Notes: generated by a model from the sequence alone, not told the origin. A DNA stretch of 36,837 bases from a bacterium (GCA_026394215.1 JAPKYR010000197.1:1-36837); one strand, 5' to 3'; shown: positions 19,196 through 28,895, numbered from the stretch's first letter. Program-made: numbers and translations.

Positions 19196-19445
19196 TGTTA
19201 AACCTCCACGGGAGTATATTTCTGTGAGTTGATATCGGAATTCAGTAAAATTTTACCAGCGGGACGTGAACTGGTCACGAAAGGTTATCAATATAGAAAT
19301 ACGTAGTCAAGCAAAATCAAAAATCGATAAGAAAGAATACGCTATTCCTGATTTTCGGACGCCTTGACTTTTTATATCAATTCTTATCTTAATTATAATA
19401 TTTTATATTAACCCTTGCTTATCCCCAAATCCTCCGGCAGCCGGT

Positions 19446-19949
19446 TTAGTTATCTGTCCCTGGGGTAAAAATGCCCCTGCTTTCGGTAGTCCCGGTATTT
19501 TCCGTATCCGATGACAACATGCTCAGGTACCTTGCCAGGAAATCCAGGTCCTCGTCGCTCAGGTTCTGGGCCGGCATATTGGAATCGGGTTTAACCGACT
19601 GGGGATTACGTATCCAGGCAGCCAATTGCTGGTAGGTAAATCGATCCCCGATATCAGTAAGAGCTGGTCCGATGTCCCCGCCCTGGTCATCGCCGATCCG
19701 GTGGCAATTGGTGCAACCGGAATTTAACCAGACCTTTAAACCCTTCTGGATGTCCGTTATGGAAACTTGCTGTTCCATATCTCCCTGCTGTCCGGAATCG
19801 AGAGTGGCATCAGCACCCTGATTCGCATCCTGATCCCCATTGACGCCCTGACTGCTATCCGACCCGGAAGTCTGTCCGCCCGCACATGAGATCAGGATGA
19901 ACATAGTAATGGAAATCAATAAAAGCAGGATTATTCGTGTTGCTTTCAT
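19446..19949 (-). CDS. Lipoprotein c-type cytochrome (single heme)
   Basis: Lipobox FILISCAGG, heme motif SGCTNCHRIG, IGPALTDIGDRF, candidate Met ligand in DSNMPAQNLSDEDLDFLARYL. Confidence 0.93.
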   Translation of the reverse strand: MKATRIILLLLISITMFILISCAGGQTSGSDSSQGVNGDQDANQGADATLDSGQQGDMEQQVSITDIQKGLKVWLNSGCTNCHRIGDDQGGDIGPALTDIGDRFTYQQLAAWIRNPQSVKPDSNMPAQNLSDEDLDFLARYLSMLSSDTENTGTTESRGIFTPGTDN

Positions 19950-20103
19950 ATCATCCTCTCCTTGTAATCATTATGAATATACATTTTCCAGTGTTATAAA
20001 ACCAGTTATTAGATCAAATATCCGGTGGATTAATAATTTTTCCAATCGAAAACACGATAATATATCAGTAGACAGGCGAAGTAAGTCTGGATGGTGGAAC
20101 AAT

Positions 20104-21180
20104 ATGCCTGAATTAAGCATGGAAGTTAAGGAAGTCAAGGACATAGTCTGTTATGCGCTGGGATCGTTTGCGAGGCCTTTCGACAGTACAGAGCTGATTC
20201 GCAAAATCATCGACAGCCTTCGCACGACCACAGGAAGCATGCGCGGCGACCTTCTGATTTACCAGTCCGACATGGACATCCTGTTCTTTTCGGAAACCTC
20301 ATCGAGCGACTCCGGATCCAAGAAGCAAGCTAAAATCAACATTGCCGACAGCCAGAGATCCGCTGCAGTTAAGGCCTTGAAAAGCGGGTACACTGTACTG
20401 GTCGACGATGTGACGGAATCGGGGCTTCAGAGCCTGTCGCCGGGATCGAAAACGCTTCTTGCAGTGCCGGTTATTTACTCCGATTGCATCCATGGCGTCC
20501 TTAATCTTGAGCATAACGATGTCAGCGCATACGATACCGGGACCGTCACATGGATCGAGGTCACATGTTCCATACTCGCATCGCTTCTTGAGCACAGTTA
20601 CCAGTCGGAACGGATTTTCCGGTTGAACCAGAGGCTGATCGACTCAATGACCGGAAATCTTGCGGATAATGATCCCCAGTACCGCGCGCATGCCGAACGT
20701 GTATCGAGCATGGCGGTCGCAATCGCTCAAAAACTTGGCCTTTCAAGAAAACTTGTGGAGGCAGTGCAGGAATCCGGATATCTGCACGATATCGGCAAGG
20801 CCGGAGTCAGCCAGAATATTCTCGTGAAGCCCGGCAATCTCACTGCCGATGAATTCCAGGAAATTAAAAAGCACCCGATTCTTGGCAGATTTATGCTGAA
20901 ACCGCTTGGATTTCAGACGGAAGTTATCGAGGGGGTCGTCAGCCATCATGAGCGATGGGATGGCAAAGGTTATCCAAGAGGACTCAGAGGAGACCAGATA
21001 CCAATCACCGGCAGGATTCTTGCCGTCGCGGAAGCTTTCGACGTTATGACAAGCGAACAGCCGTACAGGGAGAAGATGACGAGGGAAGAGGCGTTAAAGG
21101 ATATCCAGAACCAGGCCGGAATGCAGTTCGACCCGTCGGTCGTCGAAGCGCTGGTGAAACTTGATCTTAAAAATATGTAG
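20104..21180 (+). CDS. GAF-like sensor plus HD-GYP domain phosphodiesterase
   Basis: RAHAERVSSMAVAIAQKLG, YLHDIGKAGV, VSHHERWDGKGYPRGLRGDQIPITGRILAVAEAFDVMTSEQPYR; GAF-like N-terminal region. ATG 20104 preferred over 19897. Confidence 0.93.
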   Translation: MPELSMEVKEVKDIVCYALGSFARPFDSTELIRKIIDSLRTTTGSMRGDLLIYQSDMDILFFSETSSSDSGSKKQAKINIADSQRSAAVKALKSGYTVLVDDVTESGLQSLSPGSKTLLAVPVIYSDCIHGVLNLEHNDVSAYDTGTVTWIEVTCSILASLLEHSYQSERIFRLNQRLIDSMTGNLADNDPQYRAHAERVSSMAVAIAQKLGLSRKLVEAVQESGYLHDIGKAGVSQNILVKPGNLTADEFQEIKKHPILGRFMLKPLGFQTEVIEGVVSHHERWDGKGYPRGLRGDQIPITGRILAVAEAFDVMTSEQPYREKMTREEALKDIQNQAGMQFDPSVVEALVKLDLKNM

Positions 21181-21224
21181 GGAAAGCCTGAACCCAAACC
21201 CACTTGACCCAATAATGGATTATT

Positions 21225-23402
21225 CTAATACGGCTCTATGCTGCTGAGAGCGGCGAAGTGTGCCTGTCCTGTGACGGTCCACGTGTCTTCGTCGAAATTC
21301 TGAATCCCCAGCTCGTCGAAATTTGCCACGACGGCATAAGCGACGCTCGCTCCGTCATCAAGAATCCATTGATAAATCATACAACCGCCATTGATATCCG
21401 GGCTCCCGACCTTTGATTTATACCTGAGAACCACGCATTCCGCATTCGTGATTCCCTCGAATGGAACTGTAACCCTTCCTTCGCCCCATCCTTCCCAGTC
21501 GATTGAAAGGCTGTACGGGGCAATTCCCACGGAATAACTCCCTTGAGAGAAAATCCAGAACGGTAAATCCATAAACATCGGCGGTAAGAAATTATATGTG
21601 CCAAGGTAGGAATCCTGGTACATTCCGACCCATACAAGGCGATCAGGGTCGATATCGTATCGCTGTGCAAAATAAGTGCTGCCGGTAATGCCGTTATATG
21701 TACCGAAGCCTTTGAAGAAGAAAAAATACTGGTCTGTGATATCGGCTGCCCATGACTGGACATCGGGATTATCCGGGGAAATGCACGCGAGGTTATTACC
21801 GGTGTCGGTAAGCGGAAGCCCTGTAAAATCCCATGGACCGTTTGTATCGGATAAATCAACGGAAGCGGATGCCGCCGAAGGGGTAAGGTCCGCCCCGATG
21901 AGGTTATACCTGGTATCGAGAACCTTGAAATCCGAGTCCTCCTGCATTGTGATCCCGGCATGAACCTGGGTTCCTTTGACCAGAGTCGATGTCAGGTCGC
22001 AGGAGTCGGTGACCTGAATTCCGACCTGCCAGAATCCGACATACGGGAAACTGGTGTTAGCGTAATCGCCGATGGCGTCATCGTACGCCCCGTCGCCGTC
22101 AAGATCCCATTCTATCGTCAGGCTGCAGCTACCGCCGTCGGGATCGTAAGATTCAGAAATTAGCGATATTTCCTGTCCGGTAATAAGGTGTTCGGGGAGG
22201 TCGAAAACCGCGACCGGCGCGGTCGCGCAGCATGGATAGGCTGTCTGTGTAATTTGGATATCAATAAACGTGTAAGTTGTGTAGTCCCAGGGATAAGAGA
22301 CCTGCGTTGGATCAGTTACACCAATAAGAGCCCGATAAGTACCCTCCGGCGCCCCGGTCTCGTTCGTGACCGGGATTATGTAAGTGGTGATCGGGGGATT
22401 TTCGCTTGTCGATTGATGGAATTTTTTTCCTGTCCAAAGATCGGGGCACTCGATCCACGCTTCGCCGACCTCCCCCTGCCAGTCCCCTGAAGCGACAAGT
22501 ATGTTCGTGTGCGATCCGACAGGATTTCCCAGGATGCCTGGCTGGTTAGCAATCACCCAGAACGGCTCAGGTTTGTTAGCTTCCGGGGGAAAGTCATGCT
22601 GCGGGTCAAGAGGCGGATCGACAGTCGGCGGAGCCCAGCAGCAGTCGACCGCATAGCCGAGAATGAATGTGCTTGTCGGAAGCTTTATTGTCCATGTACG
22701 CGTTACCGACTGGCCCGGGAAGGTCATGTATCTGCTTCCGTCGTTGTAATAATCCATGTATGGATTGAGGGTACTGTCGGGATAAATCAGGGAAGCCATT
22801 TTTCCCTGTGTATATGTTAAAAATGGCGGTCCCGATCCGGGCGGAAAATCGAGTGGATTGAAAATAGTCGTATACCCATCGGGATTCAGCGCGTACCCCC
22901 CTGTTCCTTCAGGATCCTGCGATTCAAGTCCCGATGCAGGCCAGATTTTCGTGCCGCGGAACATCATGATAAGCCGCATGTCGAATACTGTGAATGTGTT
23001 GTCGCCGGGAACCGGATGGGTGATCTGGAGATCAAGATCCCAGGTATTATCGGGATTATGCTTAACCGATGATATTTTGAAGCAGTCTGAACATGGCGCG
23101 CCGTCCTCAAGAAATTGACGGAGATTCAGATGCAGCGACGGTAACCGTGCCGGGATAATCTCGAACGAACCGGCTTCGGTATCGGCATAAATCTGTCCCG
23201 ATCCGATAAAGGAATGCGGATTGAAGCCAGGTGCCTCGGCAGCATCGTTGCAAGTTTGATAATTACCGCTTAAGTCCGGGGCAGTAACAGTTTCGGAGGT
23301 TGGGTGATCACTGGCGGACGAACAACTAAATATGAAAAAGCAGAATATTACTACCCTTAATGCCTGAAGGCGCCATTTTCTAAGCATATGAATAACTCCC
23401 AT
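21225..23402 (-). CDS. PKD-domain-containing lipoprotein
   Basis: Signal/lipobox FFIFSCSS; PKD-like unit (APVAVFDLPEHLITGQEISLISESYDPDGGSCSLTIEWDLDGDGAYDDA...VQVTDSC). Confidence 0.8.
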   Translation of the reverse strand: MGVIHMLRKWRLQALRVVIFCFFIFSCSSASDHPTSETVTAPDLSGNYQTCNDAAEAPGFNPHSFIGSGQIYADTEAGSFEIIPARLPSLHLNLRQFLEDGAPCSDCFKISSVKHNPDNTWDLDLQITHPVPGDNTFTVFDMRLIMMFRGTKIWPASGLESQDPEGTGGYALNPDGYTTIFNPLDFPPGSGPPFLTYTQGKMASLIYPDSTLNPYMDYYNDGSRYMTFPGQSVTRTWTIKLPTSTFILGYAVDCCWAPPTVDPPLDPQHDFPPEANKPEPFWVIANQPGILGNPVGSHTNILVASGDWQGEVGEAWIECPDLWTGKKFHQSTSENPPITTYIIPVTNETGAPEGTYRALIGVTDPTQVSYPWDYTTYTFIDIQITQTAYPCCATAPVAVFDLPEHLITGQEISLISESYDPDGGSCSLTIEWDLDGDGAYDDAIGDYANTSFPYVGFWQVGIQVTDSCDLTSTLVKGTQVHAGITMQEDSDFKVLDTRYNLIGADLTPSAASASVDLSDTNGPWDFTGLPLTDTGNNLACISPDNPDVQSWAADITDQYFFFFKGFGTYNGITGSTYFAQRYDIDPDRLVWVGMYQDSYLGTYNFLPPMFMDLPFWIFSQGSYSVGIAPYSLSIDWEGWGEGRVTVPFEGITNAECVVLRYKSKVGSPDINGGCMIYQWILDDGASVAYAVVANFDELGIQNFDEDTWTVTGQAHFAALSSIEPY

Positions 23403-23548
23403 ACCTCTTAGATGCTTTCAAAATAGCACAAATTCAAAATTTAGCAACATTATATAATATGAATCTGACAGCAAGTTGTGAATATATCATCCGCTGCCAG
23501 GAATCTTACTGACTCCTGAAAGTCACCGTTTATCTTGCGATAATCTAT

Positions 23549-23576
23549 TTGCATTCAACTGAATTTCTGGTATAAT
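23549..23576 (+). promoter_or_regulatory. Candidate sigma70-type promoter for the amidohydrolase gene
   Basis: TTGCAT (23549-23554), 16-nt spacer, TATAAT (23571-23576) with TGG just upstream. Confidence 0.5.
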
Positions 23577-23616
23577 AGTTTCCATTGTCAACTATCTTAA
23601 CTCCAGGAGGTTCGCC

Positions 23617-24798
23617 GTGTACCATTTCAAAGGCGGAACCGTTTATCTCGAAGATGGATTCAAATCGAATGTGGATGTAATCACAAAAGGCGGCAGAATC
23701 CATAGTGTGGGAGTAAATCTTACAACTCCGAAGGATGCAAAAATTGTAAAACTTCAGCGCGACCAATTTCTCGCGCCGGGACTTATCGACGCCCACTGCC
23801 ATCTCGGATTATTCGAGGACGGGGTCGGGGTTATCGGGAACCAGGGGAACGAGTACGGCGATTTCAACTCCGCGTATGTCCGCGCGATGGACGCGGTTTT
23901 CCCGAAAGACATGGCCTTCGAGGATGCACGTCGCGGCGGCGTGATAGCTGTCGGCGCTTTTCCGGGGTCGGCGAATCTTTTCGGCGGAGTATGCTCGGTA
24001 ATTAAATGCTACGGCGAAACGCTCGAGGAGATGCTGATCGACGGGTACCACGGGATGAAAATGGCGCTCGGGGAAAATCCATTCAGGGTTGGACAGTCGC
24101 TAAGTAAACCACCTTATACCCGTATGGCAAACGCGGGATTAATAAGGAAAACCCTCATCGAGGTCCAGAATTACATCGAGAAACGCGACAACGCAAAAAA
24201 AACCGATACAAAGCCGGGTGGAAAGAAGAAAGCCGAGAAGAAACAATTTGATCGCGAGCTTGGCAAGGAACATATCGCGATGATGCTTGAGGGGAAGTAT
24301 CCGTCGAGGTGGCACGTACACCGTCGCGACGATATCGAAACCGCGATCCGTATTTCGGAGGAATTCAAATTCAAACTTGTTCTGGAGCATTGCACGGAAG
24401 GGTGGCTGATCCCGGAATTTATCGCGAAACGCGGCCTGACTGCGGTCATCGGCCCGATGGATACGGCACGGGTTAAGTATGAGCTTAAAAATCGCGATGA
24501 GCGCGCACCGTATGTGCTTAACAAGGCTGGAGTGAATGTCTGTCTGATGACGGACCATCCGGTCATGCCGATCCATAACCTGAGATTATGCGGGTCGATG
24601 AGTGTCCGAGGCGGATGTACCGATGACGAAGCTATGAAAATGATGACAAGCAATCCCGCGAAGCTTCTGAATATCGACAAGGATTACGGGTCGATAAAGA
24701 AGGGAAAGCTCGCGTGCATGGCGATTTACTCCGGGCATCCGCTCGATATGAGATCGAAAGTGGAGCATGTCTGGATCGAGGGCGAGCAGTATTGCTGA
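23617..24798 (+). CDS. Amidohydrolase family protein (imidazolonepropionase-like)
   Basis: FLAPGLIDAHCHLGLFEDG (HxH), FKLVLEHCTEGW, LMTDHPVMPIHNLR, MMTSNPAKLLNIDKDYGSIKKGKLACMAIYSGHPLD. Confidence 0.9.
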   Translation: MYHFKGGTVYLEDGFKSNVDVITKGGRIHSVGVNLTTPKDAKIVKLQRDQFLAPGLIDAHCHLGLFEDGVGVIGNQGNEYGDFNSAYVRAMDAVFPKDMAFEDARRGGVIAVGAFPGSANLFGGVCSVIKCYGETLEEMLIDGYHGMKMALGENPFRVGQSLSKPPYTRMANAGLIRKTLIEVQNYIEKRDNAKKTDTKPGGKKKAEKKQFDRELGKEHIAMMLEGKYPSRWHVHRRDDIETAIRISEEFKFKLVLEHCTEGWLIPEFIAKRGLTAVIGPMDTARVKYELKNRDERAPYVLNKAGVNVCLMTDHPVMPIHNLRLCGSMSVRGGCTDDEAMKMMTSNPAKLLNIDKDYGSIKKGKLACMAIYSGHPLDMRSKVEHVWIEGEQYC

Positions 24799-25456
24799 CT
24801 GAGCCCAATTCCACAAGAAAATTTTGAATAATCAGATTTTGTTTATCGGAACCGTGGCATGCGACTCCGGCGCATGGATATGGGAGGTTTATGTGGAAGT
24901 GGTTGTTGTGGCGCTGGTAGTGCCAGTCGAGGACTGTCGGGAAATATTTCTTTAAGTACGTATCCCTGATATGTTCAAGTACGGCTCTCACTTCGGGATC
25001 GTTATGGTCTTCGACAATGTAGGTACTCCCGTCGGCATACTGAAAACCCGAGATATCAATGCCAAGGCCGGACGCATGGGAAGATCTTACATTTGTCCCT
25101 TCGATATTCCTGTCGTTATAAATCCCGATATGTTCTATTCCGACTATCCCCTCCGCGTACATCTCCTCGCACATTGCCGCGAGAGTCCGGACTAAATCGG
25201 AACTCGCCCACGGGCCGTCATGAGGGGTAAGGAATTTTTTCGCTCTGTTTCCTTCATAGTAATAAAAGGTAACCCCGGCGAGACTTGTCGGGCAATGGAC
25301 CATTCCATGAGGGCCAACGCCTTCGATTGGCGGGAGGTGCCATTCGGGATTCGGGGCTGGGATTTCGGGCGGGGCGTACAGCGCGTTGATATCGTCCATG
25401 GTGATGTTAATATAGGTGTTCTCTATTTCAAGACCTGGCGACTGCGCCCTTATCAT
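24632..25456 (-). CDS. Extensin-like / peptidoglycan-hydrolase-type domain protein with apparently aberrant C-terminus
   Basis: SSHASGLGIDISGFQYADGS...FPTVLDWHYQRHNNHFHINLP resembles the extensin-like C-terminal domain; after HINLPY the frame reads through a palindromic repeat and 167 nt of antisense to the amidohydrolase. Confidence 0.75.
   Translation of the reverse strand: MIRAQSPGLEIENTYINITMDDINALYAPPEIPAPNPEWHLPPIEGVGPHGMVHCPTSLAGVTFYYYEGNRAKKFLTPHDGPWASSDLVRTLAAMCEEMYAEGIVGIEHIGIYNDRNIEGTNVRSSHASGLGIDISGFQYADGSTYIVEDHNDPEVRAVLEHIRDTYLKKYFPTVLDWHYQRHNNHFHINLPYPCAGVACHGSDKQNLIIQNFLVELGSVSNTARPRSRHAPLSISYRADARSKSPCTRAFPSLSTRNPCRYSEASRDCLSSFS
24854..24876. repeat. Solitary arm of the GTGGCATGCGACTCCGGCGCATG repeat family
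   Basis: 23-bp identity to 34748-34770. Confidence 0.9.
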
Positions 25457-26049
25457 CCAGTTAAAAGCTGGTCCGGGTCCATGCTGCGTTCAGGCGGATC
25501 GTTCGATGTGAACCAGAAGCTGTGTTCGGAAGAATCGGTTGTATCGATTCCAAGCTGGAATATTGCTACGGGATTCTCCGGAACATAATCGGATCGTGGA
25601 GGGTTGATTCCGGAATGAATGATAATCAGGAATTTTCCGCGATATTCATGATCGGCAAGGTCGACCATCACCCATCCCTGATGGCCTTCAAGGCTTCGCC
25701 ATTGGACCTGAGTTTTCTGCCACAACACTCCGAACTGATCGATTATGGAAATTACGAGCGTAGGATCTGCGTCAGGCATAAGCCTCAAGTCATCAATGAA
25801 TATTGAAATCGAATCGACTGTGTAAGGGGCATACGGAGGCGTGAACTCGACCGCGTAGCCCATCCATGAGCTTAATCCATCGCCAGTGGGCTCTCCTTCG
25901 CCGTAAAAACAATCTTCGTCGATTCGTACAGGGAATGCGAATATCCTGGAAGGCATCGTGAACCACATGACCACGATTGTGAATGAGAATAGAAGTGTAA
26001 AAATCTTTCCTGATCGAAACATAATATGTAAAGAGGTCAAAAATTTCAA
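25453..26049 (-). CDS. Hypothetical exported protein, translationally coupled to the extensin-like gene
   Basis: N-terminal hydrophobic signal (KIFTLLFSFTIVVMWF); stop/start overlap ATGA at 25453-25456. Confidence 0.7.
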   Translation of the reverse strand: MKFLTSLHIMFRSGKIFTLLFSFTIVVMWFTMPSRIFAFPVRIDEDCFYGEGEPTGDGLSSWMGYAVEFTPPYAPYTVDSISIFIDDLRLMPDADPTLVISIIDQFGVLWQKTQVQWRSLEGHQGWVMVDLADHEYRGKFLIIIHSGINPPRSDYVPENPVAIFQLGIDTTDSSEHSFWFTSNDPPERSMDPDQLLTG

Positions 26050-26082
26050 ACCTGAGTCGATTCAACCATGGCAGGCCGGACT

Positions 26083-26203
26083 GGTAATTATACCGTAATG
26101 GTAATAATACCGGAAAATACCGTTTGAATATCCAGTTGGCCGGTTTCATGGTTACCCTGGCGGTAACTTCTTACACATACCGTATCCTTATGGTATCCTT
26201 ATG
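26083..26203. promoter_or_regulatory. Cluster of operator-like GGTA/TACC dyads and an 11-bp tandem direct repeat
   Basis: GGTAATTATACC (26083), GGTAATAATACC (26100), GGTTACC-N5-GGTAAC (26150-26167), GTATCCTTATG x2 (26182-26192, 26193-26203). Confidence 0.45.
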
Positions 26204-26253
26204 TCAATAATTACAGAATAAAAATAAAATTTCATTTTCAGGATAGCAAAACC

Positions 26254-26463
26254 ATGGACAGCCAATACCTGAACCGCGTTGTCACAGTAAGACTCATAAC
26301 CGGTGAAACACTGCCGGACGGAGTACTGTTCTGGGGAAGTTCGGCGATGGGGGAGGATATCCTCTGGTTCGGAATCCCAAAGTCCGACGAGGTCCATAAA
26401 ACCGAAGTTGAGTTCCACATACCAAGGTCGTCGATCGCATATGTCAGACTTGATGGCGATTGA
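26254..26463 (+). CDS. Small 69-aa hypothetical protein, possibly Sm-like fold
   Basis: MDSQYLNRVVTVRLITGETLPDGVLFWGSSAMGEDILWFGIPKSDEVHKTEVEFHIPRSSIAYVRLDGD; start of a plus-strand cluster. Confidence 0.6.
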   Translation: MDSQYLNRVVTVRLITGETLPDGVLFWGSSAMGEDILWFGIPKSDEVHKTEVEFHIPRSSIAYVRLDGD

Positions 26464-26493
26464 TGCGATATTAATTAATCAGAGAGGCAACCT

Positions 26494-26694
26494 ATGCGTG
26501 AGCGCGTAAAAATAATCCTGATTTTGATTCTGATCGCCGCAGGAATATCAGTTCTTATATCCGGGTGCGGTCCGAAACCACCGTTAAATTATCAGCAGTT
26601 GCAGATCCAGGACTCATCGGAATCGGAGGGCTACGATATCTATTTGTATATTGCGGTAGAAAGGGGTCTCGACGCCGTAAAAGTTGAGGGATAA
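26494..26694 (+). CDS. Small lipoprotein (66 aa)
   Basis: Hydrophobic signal with lipobox LISGC; RBS-like agagaggc upstream. Confidence 0.55.
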   Translation: MRERVKIILILILIAAGISVLISGCGPKPPLNYQQLQIQDSSESEGYDIYLYIAVERGLDAVKVEG

Positions 26695-26711
26695 TATCGG
26701 GTCTTTGACCG

Positions 26712-28895
26712 TTGACAGGGCGAATGGAATCGATGAGATCCAGGTCGGTGCGCGATAAAATTTTCCACTCGTATCCTATGAGCCTTATCATGAAAAATCG
26801 GGAAATGCCATGCCGCCCAGGTCGGGCGGGTTTCGTTATTCTCTGCATAGCGATCCTTTTTCTGATGCTGCCTTCGCATGCAGGGAGCCAGTCGCTCACG
26901 CTCGAAGAATGGCTCGATCTCGGGTGGGGTTACTACAACGCGGGAAATATTGATGATGCATTCAATACATTCCTCGGAATGGTTGAAAATTTTCCCGACT
27001 CCGCCGAGGCGCATCTGGCCCTTGGGGAGATGTATCTTGAGAAAGGAATCGTGGATCACAGCAGAAGCGAAATCCTCACAAGCCTGAATCTCGACGATGA
27101 ATCGGAAATTGCGGCGAGGGCGCATTATCTGTACGCGACCAGTATACGCGAGGAAGATCCGTGGAATGCGCTTCTGCACCTGGATCGCGCGTACCATCTC
27201 GGAAGCAGTCAGGAACTCCAGTTTGAAATCGCCAAGCAGCATCGGTTCTGCATTTTAATAATCCAGATGCCGGAGCGCGCAGAAAGCGGGCTGGTCGTAT
27301 TGCATTATGCTTCGTACCTGATTAGTCAGGAGGAAGCGGATAATCTAGCAAATCAGGCGGAAGGGGCATTGTTCCTTGCCGAAACATACTGCTATTTCGA
27401 CGTCATAAAACCGCTTCACATTTTTCTGTACCCATCGGCAGACGCTGTCCGCGCGGAAGTTATGTATCCTGAAAATGACTGGGACCCAAAGCATCGCGAG
27501 TATCATATTCCTTTCAGCGCGAATATCGATTTCCTGACCCCATTGAGTAACCAGGTTATTTACGACCTTCAGCAATCGATGAACCGCCATGCTGGCGCGC
27601 CGTGGGTAAATGAGGGCCTCCCGGTTGCGATTTCAGAAAAAATTGAGTGGGTTAATCCTGAATTACCGGAGGGCGTCGATAGCTCGGAGGTGCAGGGAGC
27701 GATTTATATCGGATGCGATGACGCTGTCAGGGCGTTGGTCTCAGGGAATTCATTTGTCGATCTGAAATATATTATCCAAAAGGATTACAACCCATATATG
27801 GATTGGTCGGTCAGGCTCGCGGAGTTGGGGAGCTTTCTGAACTGGGTGCGAAGGACTTACGAACGTCAGAAATTCCAGGAGTTGATTACCCAGCCCAATG
27901 TCGAGATCATACTGGGCGCCGACCTCGAAACAATCCGGCAGGACTGGATCACGGAGTTAACGACCGAGCCGAATCTGATATCCGATCCCGAACTCGCGCA
28001 GGTGTTTGTGCAGGGGCTTCCGTTGTCGCCATTGTCGGGCGATCCGGAACTTCCATTGAATGTCCTTAAGGAAGGGCTCAGGCTGTATTTGTCGGGGGAA
28101 AAAGTTACGGGTTTGTGGGAAATCCAAAGGGCGGTCGATCTCGATCCGGGGCTTGCAATCGGCTATTACACGCTCGGCTGGATCGCATGTGTCGAGAAAA
28201 ACTGGAGCGAAGCCGAACAACAGCTCGGCCTTGCCCTGTTGTTGTTCGATACACCCGAGGAAGTGGCATGGTGTCATTCGCTTCTGGTCCCGATTTATCT
28301 TAACCAGCGGCAGTGGGGACGCGCTGAGGCAAGTTGCCGGCAGATTGCATTGTACGGGACATCCCAGGAAGCTGTCGGCTGGGCTACGAATACGCTTCCG
28401 AGGATCGAGCATATCATCGGGCTTCAACCCCCGGAAAAACTCGATGAGAGCGCGCAGGAATTCAGCCTTATGACATCGCTGCTTGAACAGGTCGATAATG
28501 ATTTAAATGGAGTTTCGGGGGATTCTGCACCGACAGGTCCGAATGCCGAGGCAATTAGAAAATATGTAAGCGACATGATGGACGGTGAGCATGCGGAAAA
28601 ACTTGTGAATTTCTATAGTGAGATACTTGCCCAGTATCCAACGGCAATTTTCCGGCATGAAGTCGTAAGTGTCGGGACAATCGGGACCGCTGTTTATGCG
28701 GAAGTGCTTGTCCACGCCGATTTTCCTGCGGTAGCGACGAGTCTGCCGCCCGCATTTCAGGCGTTGAAGCGGGATGGATATCTTCTGATGTTCCAGGCTA
28801 TTCCTTTTGAAGCGGGCTGGAAATTTCTCGACTGGGAGGACGCATGGTTTCCGGATACTGTAGTTTCGTATTCCGTGCATGAACCGGTACAATAA
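26712..28895 (+). CDS. Exported TPR-repeat protein with degenerate peptidase-MA-like region (start uncertain)
   Basis: TPR-like segments (YYNAGNIDDAFNTFLGMVENFPDSAEAHLALGEMYLEKG...), APWVNEGLPVAIS resembling the gluzincin NEGLA segment; signal sequence around GFVILCIAILFLMLPSHAGS. Confidence 0.75.
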   Translation: MTGRMESMRSRSVRDKIFHSYPMSLIMKNREMPCRPGRAGFVILCIAILFLMLPSHAGSQSLTLEEWLDLGWGYYNAGNIDDAFNTFLGMVENFPDSAEAHLALGEMYLEKGIVDHSRSEILTSLNLDDESEIAARAHYLYATSIREEDPWNALLHLDRAYHLGSSQELQFEIAKQHRFCILIIQMPERAESGLVVLHYASYLISQEEADNLANQAEGALFLAETYCYFDVIKPLHIFLYPSADAVRAEVMYPENDWDPKHREYHIPFSANIDFLTPLSNQVIYDLQQSMNRHAGAPWVNEGLPVAISEKIEWVNPELPEGVDSSEVQGAIYIGCDDAVRALVSGNSFVDLKYIIQKDYNPYMDWSVRLAELGSFLNWVRRTYERQKFQELITQPNVEIILGADLETIRQDWITELTTEPNLISDPELAQVFVQGLPLSPLSGDPELPLNVLKEGLRLYLSGEKVTGLWEIQRAVDLDPGLAIGYYTLGWIACVEKNWSEAEQQLGLALLLFDTPEEVAWCHSLLVPIYLNQRQWGRAEASCRQIALYGTSQEAVGWATNTLPRIEHIIGLQPPEKLDESAQEFSLMTSLLEQVDNDLNGVSGDSAPTGPNAEAIRKYVSDMMDGEHAEKLVNFYSEILAQYPTAIFRHEVVSVGTIGTAVYAEVLVHADFPAVATSLPPAFQALKRDGYLLMFQAIPFEAGWKFLDWEDAWFPDTVVSYSVHEPVQ

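Noticed and set aside
19897-20103. 69-aa N-terminal extension of the HD-GYP ORF
   Set aside because: It overlaps the 5' end of the divergent cytochrome gene; the start at 20104 gives a sensible N-terminus.
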